Assembly: GCA_963718375.1 (NCBI GenBank)
Contig: CAVQZD010000005.1
Span: 496,001-560,000, forward strand
DNA from: RBG-16-64-13 sp963718375
GTDB lineage: Bacteria > Actinomycetota > Thermoleophilia > RBG-16-64-13
Reading direction: 5' to 3'
DNA length: 64,000 nt
Shown: piece by piece, positions 41,286-50,131 of the stretch
How positions within the stretch are numbered: the first letter of the stretch is position 1
How the letters are laid out: the number at the start of each line of letters is the position of its first letter
The notes under the pieces: model-generated
What the model was told of the DNA's origin: nothing
The model's database searches: none
Seen by the model: the letters and a program-made list of their open reading frames with translations, nothing else
Translations under genes and position numbers: made by a program

Positions 41286-41714
41286 TCAGGCGCCCGTTAG
41301 GGACGCATATGCCTCGTCCACGACCACACTGGGGATGCGCATGGTCATAGCGACCTCCGCCCCAGCCTCGTAGACAGCGTTGACCAAACCGACCGCCCAA
41401 GTATGCTCGATGGCAAGGGCGACTACTGCCGAGCCCGGGACCATGCCCTCGAACAGCACGGCGGAGTCTTCAGCGTCCAGCAGACCCCGAGTGCCTGTAT
41501 CGATGAACCCGAATATCTCTCTGTCTTCGGGCGCGAGATCTTCGATGTCGAAGGTCATCTCTGTCCCGTCCACATCCTTCAGAAGCACCATCGCGTCAAG
41601 CACACTGATGGTTCCCGCCTGAGCCTGTGCAGCCAATTCAGCCATGATGGTCCCGTCGAACTTGGGCTCACCCATGGCGATGACTAAGACGTCTACTGGT
41701 CCGAATCTCACCAT
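41286..41714 (-). CDS. DUF6325-family protein
   Basis: A 142-residue protein starting MVRFGPVDVLVIAMGEPKFD, typical for DUF6325, and containing VLDAMVLLKDVDGTEMTFDI and VALAIEHTWAVGLVNAVYEA. Function unknown; stress-related in related actinobacteria by context. The ATG at 41714 has AAGGAG upstream. A direct repeat TCTGTATGACCAC lies just before it. Operon with the SHOCT gene. Confidence 0.8.
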   Translation of the reverse strand: MVRFGPVDVLVIAMGEPKFDGTIMAELAAQAQAGTISVLDAMVLLKDVDGTEMTFDIEDLAPEDREIFGFIDTGTRGLLDAEDSAVLFEGMVPGSAVVALAIEHTWAVGLVNAVYEAGAEVAMTMRIPSVVVDEAYASLTGA

Positions 41715-41902
41715 CGCTCCTTTCTGTATGACCACTTTCTGTATGACCACATTGTGGGTGCGCCTAGCGCTCCCCCCGATCTTCCCGACCGCTTGGACAC
41801 AACGAGTCCAGGAACACGGCGATACGTTCCCAAATCCTCCAAGTAAGAATCCACGCGGTCCGGCCGTGCTTGGTGAGTATAGCGCCGGGGACGGGGACGT
41901 GC

Positions 41903-42121
41903 TCAGGACTCCTCGGCGCCGGCTTTCACCGGTAGCGACTCAAACTCCAGATGACTCCAGTTGACAACGGACGAGGCTTTGTCGATATCGATACCTACCA
42001 ATCGACCGCTACCATCGAAGTCCAACACCACGCCGGGGGCGACCTCCTGGGAGTCGACACTCTCAGTCTCCGCAAGGTCGATATAGAGGGAATCAGTCTC
42101 TGCGTAATACTGGAATCTCAT
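41903..42121 (-). CDS. DUF2283-family protein
   Basis: A 72-residue protein with YYAETDSLYIDLAETESVDS, VVLDFDGSGRLVGIDIDKAS, the complete short beta fold of DUF2283. These proteins are frequent near toxin-antitoxin genes, role unknown. It is divergent from dnaE2 and shares the intergenic region with two LexA boxes, so it could also be SOS-controlled. Confidence 0.85.
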   Translation of the reverse strand: MRFQYYAETDSLYIDLAETESVDSQEVAPGVVLDFDGSGRLVGIDIDKASSVVNWSHLEFESLPVKAGAEES

Positions 42122-42157
42122 CGCTCCCCCGATGGTAGCACCGTTACCAGCTTCTAC

Positions 42158-42211
42158 TTGTCAGACGAACATTTGTTCGCTATACTCGCCGCTCGCACGA
42201 ACATTTGTTCG
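42158..42211 (+). promoter_or_regulatory. SOS promoter with two LexA boxes
   Basis: TTGTCA (42158-42163), a 17-base spacer and TATACT (42181-42186) form a good promoter. CGAACATTTGTTCG occurs twice, at 42166-42179 (inside the spacer) and 42198-42211 (just after the expected start), 32 bp apart, or about three helical turns on the same face. Both are perfect palindromes matching the Gram-positive LexA consensus CGAAC-N4-GTTCG. Regulation of dnaE2 by DNA damage follows from this. Confidence 0.92.
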
Positions 42212-42290
42212 CACCCGGGCACCCGCCCCTCGATAGCCAGGTTTTGCTGGTCAGTATTTCTATTCTCTAAATCTGCAACGTTCATTGCAT

Positions 42291-45200
42291 ATGACTCAGG
42301 ATTTCCCCATACAGCGGATACCGCCCACGACCGACTACATCCGGACCGGCAGGCGTCACACCGAGGCCGAGGCCGAGGCGCTCGCCCCTGCCGCCGCCGG
42401 CGCAGACCCCTTCGTGCACCTGCATGTGCACTCCAACTTCTCGTTCTTGGACGGCGGCAGCCGCATCGAGGAGTTGGTCGCCCGGGCAGCCTCCCTGGGA
42501 CAGTCGGCCCTGGCCCTCACCGATCACGACGGCCTCTACGGTGCGGTGCGATTTGCCAAGGCCTGCGCCAAGCACGGCCTCAAGCCCATCTTCGGCGCCG
42601 AGGTGAGGGTGGAGTCGCTGCTGGGCACCGACGCGGCGGCCGGTGACGGGGCGCGTCCTGCGGCGCTCGGGCACGCCGCCCCCAGCGATCCGGCGCCGCC
42701 ACATGACGACCCTCACCACCTGGTGCTACTGGCCGAAGAACGCGAGGGCTACGCCAATCTGTGCCGCCTGATCTCAGCGGCGCACTTGGCCGACCCCGAG
42801 CGCGAACGGCGTCCGCTCGTCACCCTGGCTTCGCTGCGGGCCCACGTGGCCGGCCTCATCTGCCTCACCGGATGCAGACACGGCGAGGTCGGCTACCTGA
42901 TCGACGCCGAGCGGGACCACGAGGCCCAGGCCGCCCTGCTTGAGCTGCGCGAGATCTTCGGCGCCGACCACCTATATGTCGAATTGCAGTACTTCGGCTA
43001 CCACCCCCATCAAGAGGCCTATGCGGGCCAACATGGCACCACCGTCTACACCAAGGCGCCACACATCGGTGGCCGCCTGCGCCATCAACCGGCCGAAGTC
43101 CCACCTTCTTCGACCCGGAGCCGCCAGGGGGAACCCGCGGCCCCACCATCCCCACCTATCCCACCTCTCCCATCTAAACACCCTGCCGATCGCGTCTGTG
43201 TTCAGTATCCTACGTTGCACCCCGTGCCTACTGCAACCTTGGTTGCATCTTGGCGCAGTGGGGTGGTAGGGGAGCGAACGCCCGCGCCGGCCGGGCGCCC
43301 GGCGGGGCGCGCGCCGGAGCAGGAGCGTCCGGACCTACCCGCAGGGACGCCGCGGAGGCTCGATGCCGCCGACTACGATGTGGGCTTTCATCACGACGGG
43401 CGGCCTTGGCACCTATCGTGTCTCGCCTACTGCGAACGGCTGGCGCGCCTAGCCGAGGCCTGTGCTCTCCCCACGGTGCTGACCACAAACGCCCACTATG
43501 CAGGGCCGGAAGGCCGCGCCCTGCACCTGGTCTGCCGCGCCGCCGGGCGCGATCAGCCCCTCTCGGGCTATCCCGAGCCGGTGGCGGGGCAGCGCTGCCT
43601 GAAGTCGGGGGCGGAGCTTGAGGAGTCCGCCCGGCCGCTCTTGGAGTTGATCGAAGGGGTAGATCCCTGGGATTGGCTCCCGGACTGGTGCGGGGATTGG
43701 GCCCCATCCGACTACGGCATCATGCATGAGTACCAAAGTGCAATATCCGTTGCAGGCGGACACAAGCGGGGCGACGGCGCCTCACGGGCGGGGGAACGCC
43801 CCTCCGCCCCGTCGGCCGGGTCGCTGGTGGAGTCGCTGCCCGCCCCGCTGGCGGCGCCGCCCAGGTCGGTGGCGGCACCCCTATCCGCCACGGCGGAGAT
43901 CGCCGCGCGCTGCAACGTTGACCTGGAGCTGGGGGTGTACCACTTCCCTCAGGTGGAGGTGCCGACCGGGGAGACCGCCTACTCCCTGCTGGCGCAGCGG
44001 TGCTTTCGCGGGGTGGCGCGGCGGTACCGGCCGGTGTCGATGGAGGCGATGGCTCTCTTGGAGAAAGAGCTCCGCATGATCCAGCAGATGGGATTCGCCC
44101 ATTATTTCTTGGTGGTGGACGACATCGTCAGGTGGTCGCGCTCGCAGGGCATCGCGTGTAGCGGGCGCGGGTCGGCCGGCAACTCCATCGTGTGCCACGC
44201 ACTGGACATCACTGCTTCGGACCCCATCCGCCACCATCTGCTGTTCGAGCGCTTTCTCAACCCCAACCGCCGCGAGATGCCCGACATCGATGTGGACTTC
44301 TGTTCGTCGCGCCGGGACGAGGTGATCGAACATATCTACAAGACTTTTGGAGAAGACAATGTAGCCATAGTGGCCAACGTCAACACCATGAGTCCGCGCT
44401 CGGCGGTGCGCATCGTGGCCGAGGCCCTGGGGTTCGCGCCGGCTGAGATCAAGGCTCTGGCCGCCCACGTACCCCGCCACGGGGACGCCGCCCGCCTGCG
44501 GGAGTATCTGGCCGGGGGGTGGCCCGAGCTCCGTGACTCGCCGTTGCAGGACTGCGCCCGACCCGGCGAGGAGGCCGCGCTGGGGGGCGACGCGGAACCT
44601 GCGGCGCTGAGGGGCGCCTCGGACGCCGGCGGCAAGTACTGGCGCCTCGTCGACCTGGCCGAGCGACTGGATGGCTTCCCTATGCACCTGGGCACGCACC
44701 TGGGTGGGTTCGTCATCGCCGACAAGCCCATCACCCACTACGCCCCGCTGCAGTGGGCGGCCAAGCGGTTGCCTCGCAAGGACGCCTCGCCGCCAGGCGG
44801 TGATAGGCGCGCGGGAGCCAAGGACGCAGGGAGCGCTCGTAGCAGCGCTACGGGCGCGACTGAGGACGACGGATCGCGCAGCCTAGTGCCGACTAGGCAG
44901 CCGGGGTGTGCTGGCGAGGCGACCGCCAGGGGCGTGGTGGTGCTGCAGTTCAACAAGGACGACGTGGCCGCGCTGGGGCTGGTCAAGATGGACATCCTGG
45001 GGCTCCGCACCCACTCGGCCGTCTCGGAGTGCGTCCACCTGGTGCGGCAGCGCACGGGGCGCCGCATCCGTCCGTACGACCTGCCGCCCGACGACCCCGC
45101 GGCCTACGAGATCATCAGTAACGGGGGCTCCATCGGGCTCTTTCAATTGGAGTCGGCCGGGCAACGCAATCTGGCCTCGCGGCTCAAGGAGCGGGACTTC

Positions 45201-46991
45201 GACGACGTGATAGCCGCCATCGCGCTGTACCGTCCGGGTCCGCTGGAAGCCGAGATGATCACCCCCTTCATCGACCGCCGCTGGGGACTCGAGCCGGTGG
45301 ACCTCCCCCACCCCAGCATGGCCGAGGCGGTGGCCGATACCTACGGGGTGATCCTCTACCAGGAGCAGGTGCTGCGCATAGCCCAGTCCGTGGCCGGGTT
45401 CGACCTGGCCGACGCCGACAGTCTGCGCCGCGCCATGACCCGCGACCGCAGCCGGGAGGAGATGGCCAAGATCGGCGAGACCTTCATCAGCCGCGCCATC
45501 ACCCGGGGGGTGCCGGAGGGGGCGGCGCGCGAGGTCTTCCGCCAGTTGGAGGGCTTCGCCGCCTACGGGTTCAACAAGAGCCACTCGGTATGCTTCGCGG
45601 TTATAAGTTATGCCACTGCGTGGCTCAAGGCCTACTACCCGGCGGAGTTCCTCTGCTCCGTGCTCAACAACCAGCCCATGGGCTTCTACACCCCCCGCAC
45701 GGTGCTGAACGACGCCCGCCGCTTCGGCCTCACGGTCCGCCCGCTGGATGTGAACCTGTCGGGGCGCGGCTTCACGGTGGAGGACAAGACACCGCCTCCC
45801 GTTTGGGACACAGATGAGGCGCCGGACCTCGACCTTGCGACACACACCGGTGTGCCGCGGCCCCCGGGGCCGGCGATCCCCTACGACCCCTTCACCCAGG
45901 CCTGGACCGCCGAGCACGCCTGGGGTCTGACCGAAGCCGACCTGGACGAGTGGGCTGCCGAGCAGGAGGGGTCAAACTCTGGCGATGTTTGGACCGGGTC
46001 CGCGGGACCGCCGGCGGTGAGTCTGACGCCTGGCGGTGAGCCACCCCTCGGGGGCAAACCAGGCGGTGAGCCACCCCTCGGGGGGCGCGAAGCGCCCCAC
46101 CCCGGCGACCTGCCGGTCCCCCGCGCGCCGCGCGCCCGCGGGGGCGTCGAGCCCGGAGCCTGTCTCGCTCCCAGTTGCGGCATCGCTCCCGACGCCGGTC
46201 GGGCGCTGCGCGTGGGCTTCAGCTACCTCAAGCAGATGAGCGAGCGCGCCCTCGCTCGCATCGAAGAGGAGCGCCGCCACGGACCCTTCTCCTCCTTCGA
46301 GGACTTCTACCTACGCACCCGCGTGGAGCAGCCCGTGGCCGAGAACCTCATCCGGGTGGGAGCTTTCGACTCCCTGGAGCCCGACCGCACCGAACTGCTC
46401 TGGAGGCTGCCCCTGCTGCACGACCGCCTGGACGCGCTCTCTGGGTCGTCCGGACAGAGGCGCGGCCAACTGCGGGCCTTCTTCTGCCCGCCGTGCCGCG
46501 CGGGGTTGGAGCGGCAGTGGAGTCTCGAGGACAAGGTCCGCATCGAGCTCGATCTGCTGGGTCTCAGCGTGAGCTGCCATCCCCTGCAGCTCTACGAGGA
46601 GGAGCTCCGTCACATGGGCGTGGTCATGAGCTACGAGCTCCCCGAGTTAGGTGACGAGGTGCGGGTGACCGTGGCCGGCGTCTACGAGCGGGCTCAGAAC
46701 CCCTGGATGCGCTCGGGCCACCGCACCATGTTCCTCACCCTGGAGGACGCCTACGGCCTCTTCGAGTGCGTGTGCTTCGAGAGCAAGCTGGCCCAGATCG
46801 CCCCTGTTGTAGCAAGGGCTAGCTACTTCTTAGTGCGTGGCCGCCTGCAGAACAACCACAAGCGCGGGCTGGCCATCGTGGCAGAGGAGGTGCGGGATCT
46901 GGAGGAGGTGGTGGGGCGCAGCCGACCCGGGAGTCGGGAAGGACGCGCCGCTGGGGAGGCCGCGCGGGCGGTGCCCAAGAAGGTGGGCTAG
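42291..46991 (+). CDS. dnaE2: error-prone DNA polymerase III alpha subunit, unusually long
   Basis: A 1566-residue C-family polymerase. The N-terminal PHP domain (HLHVHSNFSFLDGGS, LTDHDGLYGAVRF), catalytic core (AHYFLVVDDIVRWSRSQGI, PDIDVDFCSSRRDEVIEHIY, FNKDDVAALGLVKMDILGLR) and C-terminal OB region (VRVTVAGVYERAQNPWM) are all present. Usual DnaE2 length is about 1050-1150. The surplus lies in Pro/Gly/Arg-rich insertions at about residues 248-365, 480-535, 828-882 and 1165-1305; the last contains a GGEPPLGG repeat. The frame stays open through all. It carries out mutagenic lesion bypass in the SOS response. imuA/imuB are not adjacent. No clear ribosome site; TTG 42285 is an alternative start. 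Confidence 0.93.
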   Translation: MTQDFPIQRIPPTTDYIRTGRRHTEAEAEALAPAAAGADPFVHLHVHSNFSFLDGGSRIEELVARAASLGQSALALTDHDGLYGAVRFAKACAKHGLKPIFGAEVRVESLLGTDAAAGDGARPAALGHAAPSDPAPPHDDPHHLVLLAEEREGYANLCRLISAAHLADPERERRPLVTLASLRAHVAGLICLTGCRHGEVGYLIDAERDHEAQAALLELREIFGADHLYVELQYFGYHPHQEAYAGQHGTTVYTKAPHIGGRLRHQPAEVPPSSTRSRQGEPAAPPSPPIPPLPSKHPADRVCVQYPTLHPVPTATLVASWRSGVVGERTPAPAGRPAGRAPEQERPDLPAGTPRRLDAADYDVGFHHDGRPWHLSCLAYCERLARLAEACALPTVLTTNAHYAGPEGRALHLVCRAAGRDQPLSGYPEPVAGQRCLKSGAELEESARPLLELIEGVDPWDWLPDWCGDWAPSDYGIMHEYQSAISVAGGHKRGDGASRAGERPSAPSAGSLVESLPAPLAAPPRSVAAPLSATAEIAARCNVDLELGVYHFPQVEVPTGETAYSLLAQRCFRGVARRYRPVSMEAMALLEKELRMIQQMGFAHYFLVVDDIVRWSRSQGIACSGRGSAGNSIVCHALDITASDPIRHHLLFERFLNPNRREMPDIDVDFCSSRRDEVIEHIYKTFGEDNVAIVANVNTMSPRSAVRIVAEALGFAPAEIKALAAHVPRHGDAARLREYLAGGWPELRDSPLQDCARPGEEAALGGDAEPAALRGASDAGGKYWRLVDLAERLDGFPMHLGTHLGGFVIADKPITHYAPLQWAAKRLPRKDASPPGGDRRAGAKDAGSARSSATGATEDDGSRSLVPTRQPGCAGEATARGVVVLQFNKDDVAALGLVKMDILGLRTHSAVSECVHLVRQRTGRRIRPYDLPPDDPAAYEIISNGGSIGLFQLESAGQRNLASRLKERDFDDVIAAIALYRPGPLEAEMITPFIDRRWGLEPVDLPHPSMAEAVADTYGVILYQEQVLRIAQSVAGFDLADADSLRRAMTRDRSREEMAKIGETFISRAITRGVPEGAAREVFRQLEGFAAYGFNKSHSVCFAVISYATAWLKAYYPAEFLCSVLNNQPMGFYTPRTVLNDARRFGLTVRPLDVNLSGRGFTVEDKTPPPVWDTDEAPDLDLATHTGVPRPPGPAIPYDPFTQAWTAEHAWGLTEADLDEWAAEQEGSNSGDVWTGSAGPPAVSLTPGGEPPLGGKPGGEPPLGGREAPHPGDLPVPRAPRARGGVEPGACLAPSCGIAPDAGRALRVGFSYLKQMSERALARIEEERRHGPFSSFEDFYLRTRVEQPVAENLIRVGAFDSLEPDRTELLWRLPLLHDRLDALSGSSGQRRGQLRAFFCPPCRAGLERQWSLEDKVRIELDLLGLSVSCHPLQLYEEELRHMGVVMSYELPELGDEVRVTVAGVYERAQNPWMRSGHRTMFLTLEDAYGLFECVCFESKLAQIAPVVARASYFLVRGRLQNNHKRGLAIVAEEVRDLEEVVGRSRPGSREGRAAGEAARAVPKKVG

Positions 46992-47063
46992 ACCTGCGGG
47001 CGTCAACTTCCGCCCAAGGGCCTATGTCGCCAGCTTTCGGCCCCAAGTAGCGTAACTCCGTTG

Positions 47064-47103
47064 TTGACTCACAGGCGCCAGGGAGATAGGATGTACGCGT
47101 ACA
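47064..47103 (+). promoter_or_regulatory. vapBC promoter and palindromic operator
   Basis: TTGACT (47064-47069)-N17-TAGGAT (47087-47092) is a strong promoter. TGTACGCGTACA (47092-47103), a perfect 12-bp palindrome, overlaps the end of the -10 box and start point, where VapB/VapBC would autorepress. Confidence 0.8.
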
Positions 47104-47120
47104 CACAAGGAGCCCTTGGT

Positions 47121-47357
47121 ATGGTCGTCACCAGGATCTTCAAGAACGGCAACTCCCAAGCCGTGCGCATCCCCGCCGAGTTGGCCTACGAAAGGTCTGA
47201 CCTGGACGTCGAGATCGAACGCGTCGGTGACGAGCTTCACATCCGCCCCGCCCGACGCTCCCTTGCTGAAGCGCTGATGAGATTCGGCCAGTTCTCGGAT
47301 GACTTCATGGCCGGTGGCCGAGGGGAGAACGTCGAGACCGAGCGAGACGGTCTATGA
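47121..47357 (+). CDS. vapB: VapB-type AbrB-fold antitoxin
   Basis: A 78-residue antitoxin. VTRIFKNGNSQAVRIPAELA is the swapped-hairpin AbrB/MazE DNA-binding domain; the acidic C-terminus (RFGQFSDDFMAGGRGENVET) wraps the toxin. AAGGAG is nine bases before the ATG at 47121. Its TGA overlaps the vapC ATG. Confidence 0.92.
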   Translation: MVVTRIFKNGNSQAVRIPAELAYERSDLDVEIERVGDELHIRPARRSLAEALMRFGQFSDDFMAGGRGENVETERDGL

Positions 47358-47767
47358 AGCCGCGCTACTTACTGGACACCAACATGTGCATCTACCTGAT
47401 GAAACATCAGCCACCAGAGGTCGCAGCCCGCTTCGCCCAGTGCTATGTGGGTGAAGTGGCAATGTCCGCTGTCACCATGGCCGAACTGGAATACGGCGTC
47501 AGCTGCTCGGGCGAGAACGAGCACCGAAACCGAGAGGCGCTCGACCAGTTAACTGAGGACATCCACCCGGTGCCCTTCGATCGAGCGGCCGCACGCGCTT
47601 ACGGCCCCATCCGCCTGGCCAGCCAGAGCAGGAACCGCGACGCTCTGGACAAGCTCATTGCCTCCCACGCCATCGCGCTCGACGTGACGCTGGTCACCAA
47701 CAACCAGGCCGATTTCACGGGCTATCCCAGTTTGAGGGTCGAGAACTGGGTGGCTGACCAGGCCTGA
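47354..47767 (+). CDS. vapC: VapC-type PIN-domain ribonuclease toxin
   Basis: A 137-residue PIN nuclease with YLLDTNMCIYLM (Asp8), TMAELEYGV (Glu44), NRDALDKLIASHAIAL (Asp99) and TNNQADF (Asp120), so all acidic metal ligands are in place. Such toxins cut tRNA or rRNA. Coupled to vapB by ATGA. Confidence 0.93.
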   Translation: MKPRYLLDTNMCIYLMKHQPPEVAARFAQCYVGEVAMSAVTMAELEYGVSCSGENEHRNREALDQLTEDIHPVPFDRAAARAYGPIRLASQSRNRDALDKLIASHAIALDVTLVTNNQADFTGYPSLRVENWVADQA

Positions 47768-47808
47768 AGAGTTGGGCGCGCGCCTCATGCCCACGATGTA
47801 ACGCCTGC

Positions 47809-48234
47809 CTAGGCGGGTGCCACCCACTCCAGAGGGTCGACCACCAGGACGCCGGGGATGGCCGCGAACCCAGCGTCGACAGTAAGTATCTCGCGCAGCC
47901 CCTGACGCCTGGCCACCGCAGCGTGGATTAGGCCGCGTGCCGAGGTCCGGGACCCAGCGCGGATCCGCTCACCCAGCCGTCTGGCCTCCTGGAGATCGTC
48001 CGCTGTCACAGGAAGGATCCGGGTGACCGCGGCGGCGATGGCATCGAAAGTTGGCTGGATATCCTCGTCACGTCCGATGCTGCGAAACCGATGGAGGACC
48101 TCCTGAAGTGTCTCGGCGCTGGTAATGAGCACCACTTTGTCGGTCGCGCCGGCACGCAGCACGCGAGCGCACGGATCCTTGAACCGACTCTCCGCACCCA
48201 TTGCGTACATGAAGATGTTGGTGTCTACGTACAC
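47809..48234 (-). CDS. PIN-domain toxin with an altered active-site motif
   Basis: A 141-residue PIN protein. MYVDTNIFMYAMG has the first Asp, SAETLQEVLHRF the Glu, and LTVDAGFAAIPGV the last Asp. The usual SARDxxH segment with the third acidic residue reads SARGLIHAAVA, a Gly where Asp is expected. The protein may be inactive or use another residue. GTG start, no clear ribosome site, 16 bp downstream of the RHH antitoxin gene. Confidence 0.85.
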   Translation of the reverse strand: MYVDTNIFMYAMGAESRFKDPCARVLRAGATDKVVLITSAETLQEVLHRFRSIGRDEDIQPTFDAIAAAVTRILPVTADDLQEARRLGERIRAGSRTSARGLIHAAVARRQGLREILTVDAGFAAIPGVLVVDPLEWVAPA

Positions 48235-48250
48235 TTGGCTGAAGTGCTAC

Positions 48251-48505
48251 TTACACGTCTTCGTCGAAGCGGGCGTCCAACTCCCGGGCCAACTCGGCCG
48301 GATCGTCGGGCACCGGGACCTGCAGGCCGAGCCCCTTCTCCAGCGCCTGCATACGCCAGTCACGGTCGTTACCCGCCAACTCGCGGGTGATCGCCTGGCG
48401 CACGAGTTGGGCCACACTGACGTGGTCAGTCGCAGCTCGACGCTCGAGCTTCTCGAACGTCCGCTTGTCGAGTCGAAGTTCCAATCTGGCATCAAGCTTA
48501 GCCAT
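48251..48505 (-). CDS. ribbon-helix-helix antitoxin
   Basis: An 84-residue protein starting MAKLDARLELRLDKRTFEKL with VSVAQLVRQAITREL, the RHH DNA-binding fold, and an acidic toxin-binding C-terminus (DDPAELARELDARFDEDV). First gene of the pair with the PIN protein. Frame upstream of 48505 lacks coding character. Confidence 0.85.
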   Translation of the reverse strand: MAKLDARLELRLDKRTFEKLERRAATDHVSVAQLVRQAITRELAGNDRDWRMQALEKGLGLQVPVPDDPAELARELDARFDEDV

Positions 48506-48522
48506 CGACCGCCTATCTTGCC

Positions 48523-48547
48523 GTACAACTTTGGTACTACATTGTAC
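48523..48547. promoter_or_regulatory. candidate operator of the RHH/PIN pair
   Basis: GTACAA (48523-48528) and TTGTAC (48542-48547) are inverted copies 13 bases apart, with a further GTAC between. Located 18 bp upstream of the RHH start, where autoregulation is expected. Confidence 0.5.
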
Positions 48548-48659
48548 CTCCGGCACGGCGCGGAGGCTAGCCAAGTATCTTAAGCAGGGAGGAGAACGCA
48601 ACCTCGTGCCTGAGTGTGCACACCGGCTCGGCGCGCTTCAGGCGATCCTCAGTCCACCG

Positions 48660-48690
48660 CGCGCGGGCGGTGCCCAAGAAGGTGGGCTAG
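48660..48690 (+). repeat. exact 31-nt copy of the dnaE2 3' end
   Basis: These 31 bases are identical to 46961-46991, the last codons and TAG of dnaE2. They lie in non-coding sequence between the RHH antitoxin and the tfoX-like gene. Identity stops abruptly on both sides. Probably a relic of duplication or recombination. Confidence 0.9.
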
Positions 48691-48704
48691 TAGCGCCCGC
48701 CGCG

Positions 48705-49028
48705 CTACTTCGGGGGCAGAGTGACTACGAAATCCCGGGCCTGATCCAGCCAATCCTCCATAGGGACGTCGTCAAGACCCTCGGATTCGACCATCAACCA
48801 CCCGGCCATCGGCCTTCCTGTGATATCGAAGGGCCGCACGCCCGGAAGGAGCAGAGCCCCGGCTGCAGCTTCCTTTTCCAGGCGGAGGATGAGACTGTCT
48901 TCATACACACCGGCCATCATGTTGCCTCCCAGGAGATAGCAGGTGCCCCCGAACATCTTCTTGCGAACCGCTCCCCAAACCCCGACGATGGCCTCCACGC
49001 GGGAATCAAGCTCTTGGTTGTAAGCCAC
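48705..49028 (-). CDS. TfoX/Sxy N-terminal domain protein
   Basis: A 107-residue protein with AVRKKMFGGTCYLLGGNMMA and GVYEDSLILRLEKE, the TfoX N-terminal domain fold, and a conserved PFDITGRPMAGWLMVESEG stretch. It lacks the C-terminal domain of competence regulator TfoX. Role in this organism unknown. Confidence 0.88.
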   Translation of the reverse strand: MAYNQELDSRVEAIVGVWGAVRKKMFGGTCYLLGGNMMAGVYEDSLILRLEKEAAAGALLLPGVRPFDITGRPMAGWLMVESEGLDDVPMEDWLDQARDFVVTLPPK

Positions 49029-49080
49029 GTCTCCTCCTAGGACCGTGTCTTCGCAGTTGGGCGTCCCGATGCGGCGCCCC

Positions 49081-50010
49081 TTATCGCCCCGGCACCGCCG
49101 CCATCTCGGCAGGCGAGAGCCGCCAGGCCTCCCCAGCCTGGACGTTGGCGAACACCTGCTCGGGAGTGGTCGCCCCCGCTATCACCGACGCGACGCCGTC
49201 TTGCGAGAGCAGCCAGCCGAAGGCCAGCTCCAGCAAGCTGTGGCCCGCCTCCTCGGCGAACGCTGCGAGCTCGCGGACGCGAGCGAGCTTCTCCGGAGTG
49301 GCGAGGTTTCTGTACGGCGGCAGCGTGGCTAGGCGGGAGCCTTCGGGCGGCTCCTCCCCCAGCCGGTACTTGCCGGTGAGCAGGCCCGATTCCAGGGGAT
49401 AGTAGGGCACGATGCCCAGGCTGTGCTTACGGAGCGTGGGGACGGTCTCGGCCTCCGCCTCGTGGAAGAGGAGGTTCATGTGGATCTGGTCGGCCACGAA
49501 CCCGGGGACCTCCAACCTGCCCGCGGTCGTCACGGCCTTCTCGATCAGGGGCGCGTCGTAGTTGGAGCAGGCGACGTGGATGACCTTTCCGAACGCCTGA
49601 AGCTGCGTGAGTGCCTCCAGGGCCTCCTCGATGGGGGCCTGCGGGTCCGGATGGTGCTGGTAGTAGAGGTCGATGTGGTCGGTGCCCAGCCGCTTGAGGC
49701 TCAGGTCGCAGCCCTCGAGTATCCGCTTGCGCAGTATCCCCGGCTGGTAGGGCTCCCCCTCGGGTCGGTCCTGGACCTTCGTGGCCACTACCACGGACTC
49801 TCGCCTGCCGCCCAGGGCCTTACCCAAGAATTCCTCCGACTGCCCGTGCCCGTACATCTCGGCGGTGTCGAAGTGGGTGATGCCTGCATCGAGAGCGGCG
49901 TGCACCACCGCGGTGGTCTGCTGCTGGTCGAGCTTCCAGCCGAAGTTGTTGCAGCCGAGTCCGACTACGGACACCTGCGGTCCGGCGCTGCCTAGTGTGC
50001 GTGTCTGCAT
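49081..50010 (-). CDS. aldo/keto reductase
   Basis: A 309-residue NADPH-dependent reductase with the catalytic tetrad visible: Asp and Tyr in FDTAEMYGHG, Lys in VVATKVQD and His in LYYQHHPDPQAP. The C-terminal NADPH loop is VIAGATTPEQVFANV. Substrate not predictable. Single gene between TA modules. Confidence 0.93.
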   Translation of the reverse strand: MQTRTLGSAGPQVSVVGLGCNNFGWKLDQQQTTAVVHAALDAGITHFDTAEMYGHGQSEEFLGKALGGRRESVVVATKVQDRPEGEPYQPGILRKRILEGCDLSLKRLGTDHIDLYYQHHPDPQAPIEEALEALTQLQAFGKVIHVACSNYDAPLIEKAVTTAGRLEVPGFVADQIHMNLLFHEAEAETVPTLRKHSLGIVPYYPLESGLLTGKYRLGEEPPEGSRLATLPPYRNLATPEKLARVRELAAFAEEAGHSLLELAFGWLLSQDGVASVIAGATTPEQVFANVQAGEAWRLSPAEMAAVPGR

Positions 50011-50131
50011 GTTGCCTCCAGCCCATGCCGAGCATGGCTTGATCGAGGGGCTGCGCGTGAGTGCGAGTGCGTCAGTGACGTTGTACCGCGGTGGAGGGTC
50101 AAGTTAACACGCACCAACGCACGAAGCGTCT

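Noticed and set aside
43020..43380. Possible frameshift or intron in dnaE2
   Set aside because: The frame is continuous through this and the other inserted blocks, and conserved polymerase sequence resumes in the same frame.
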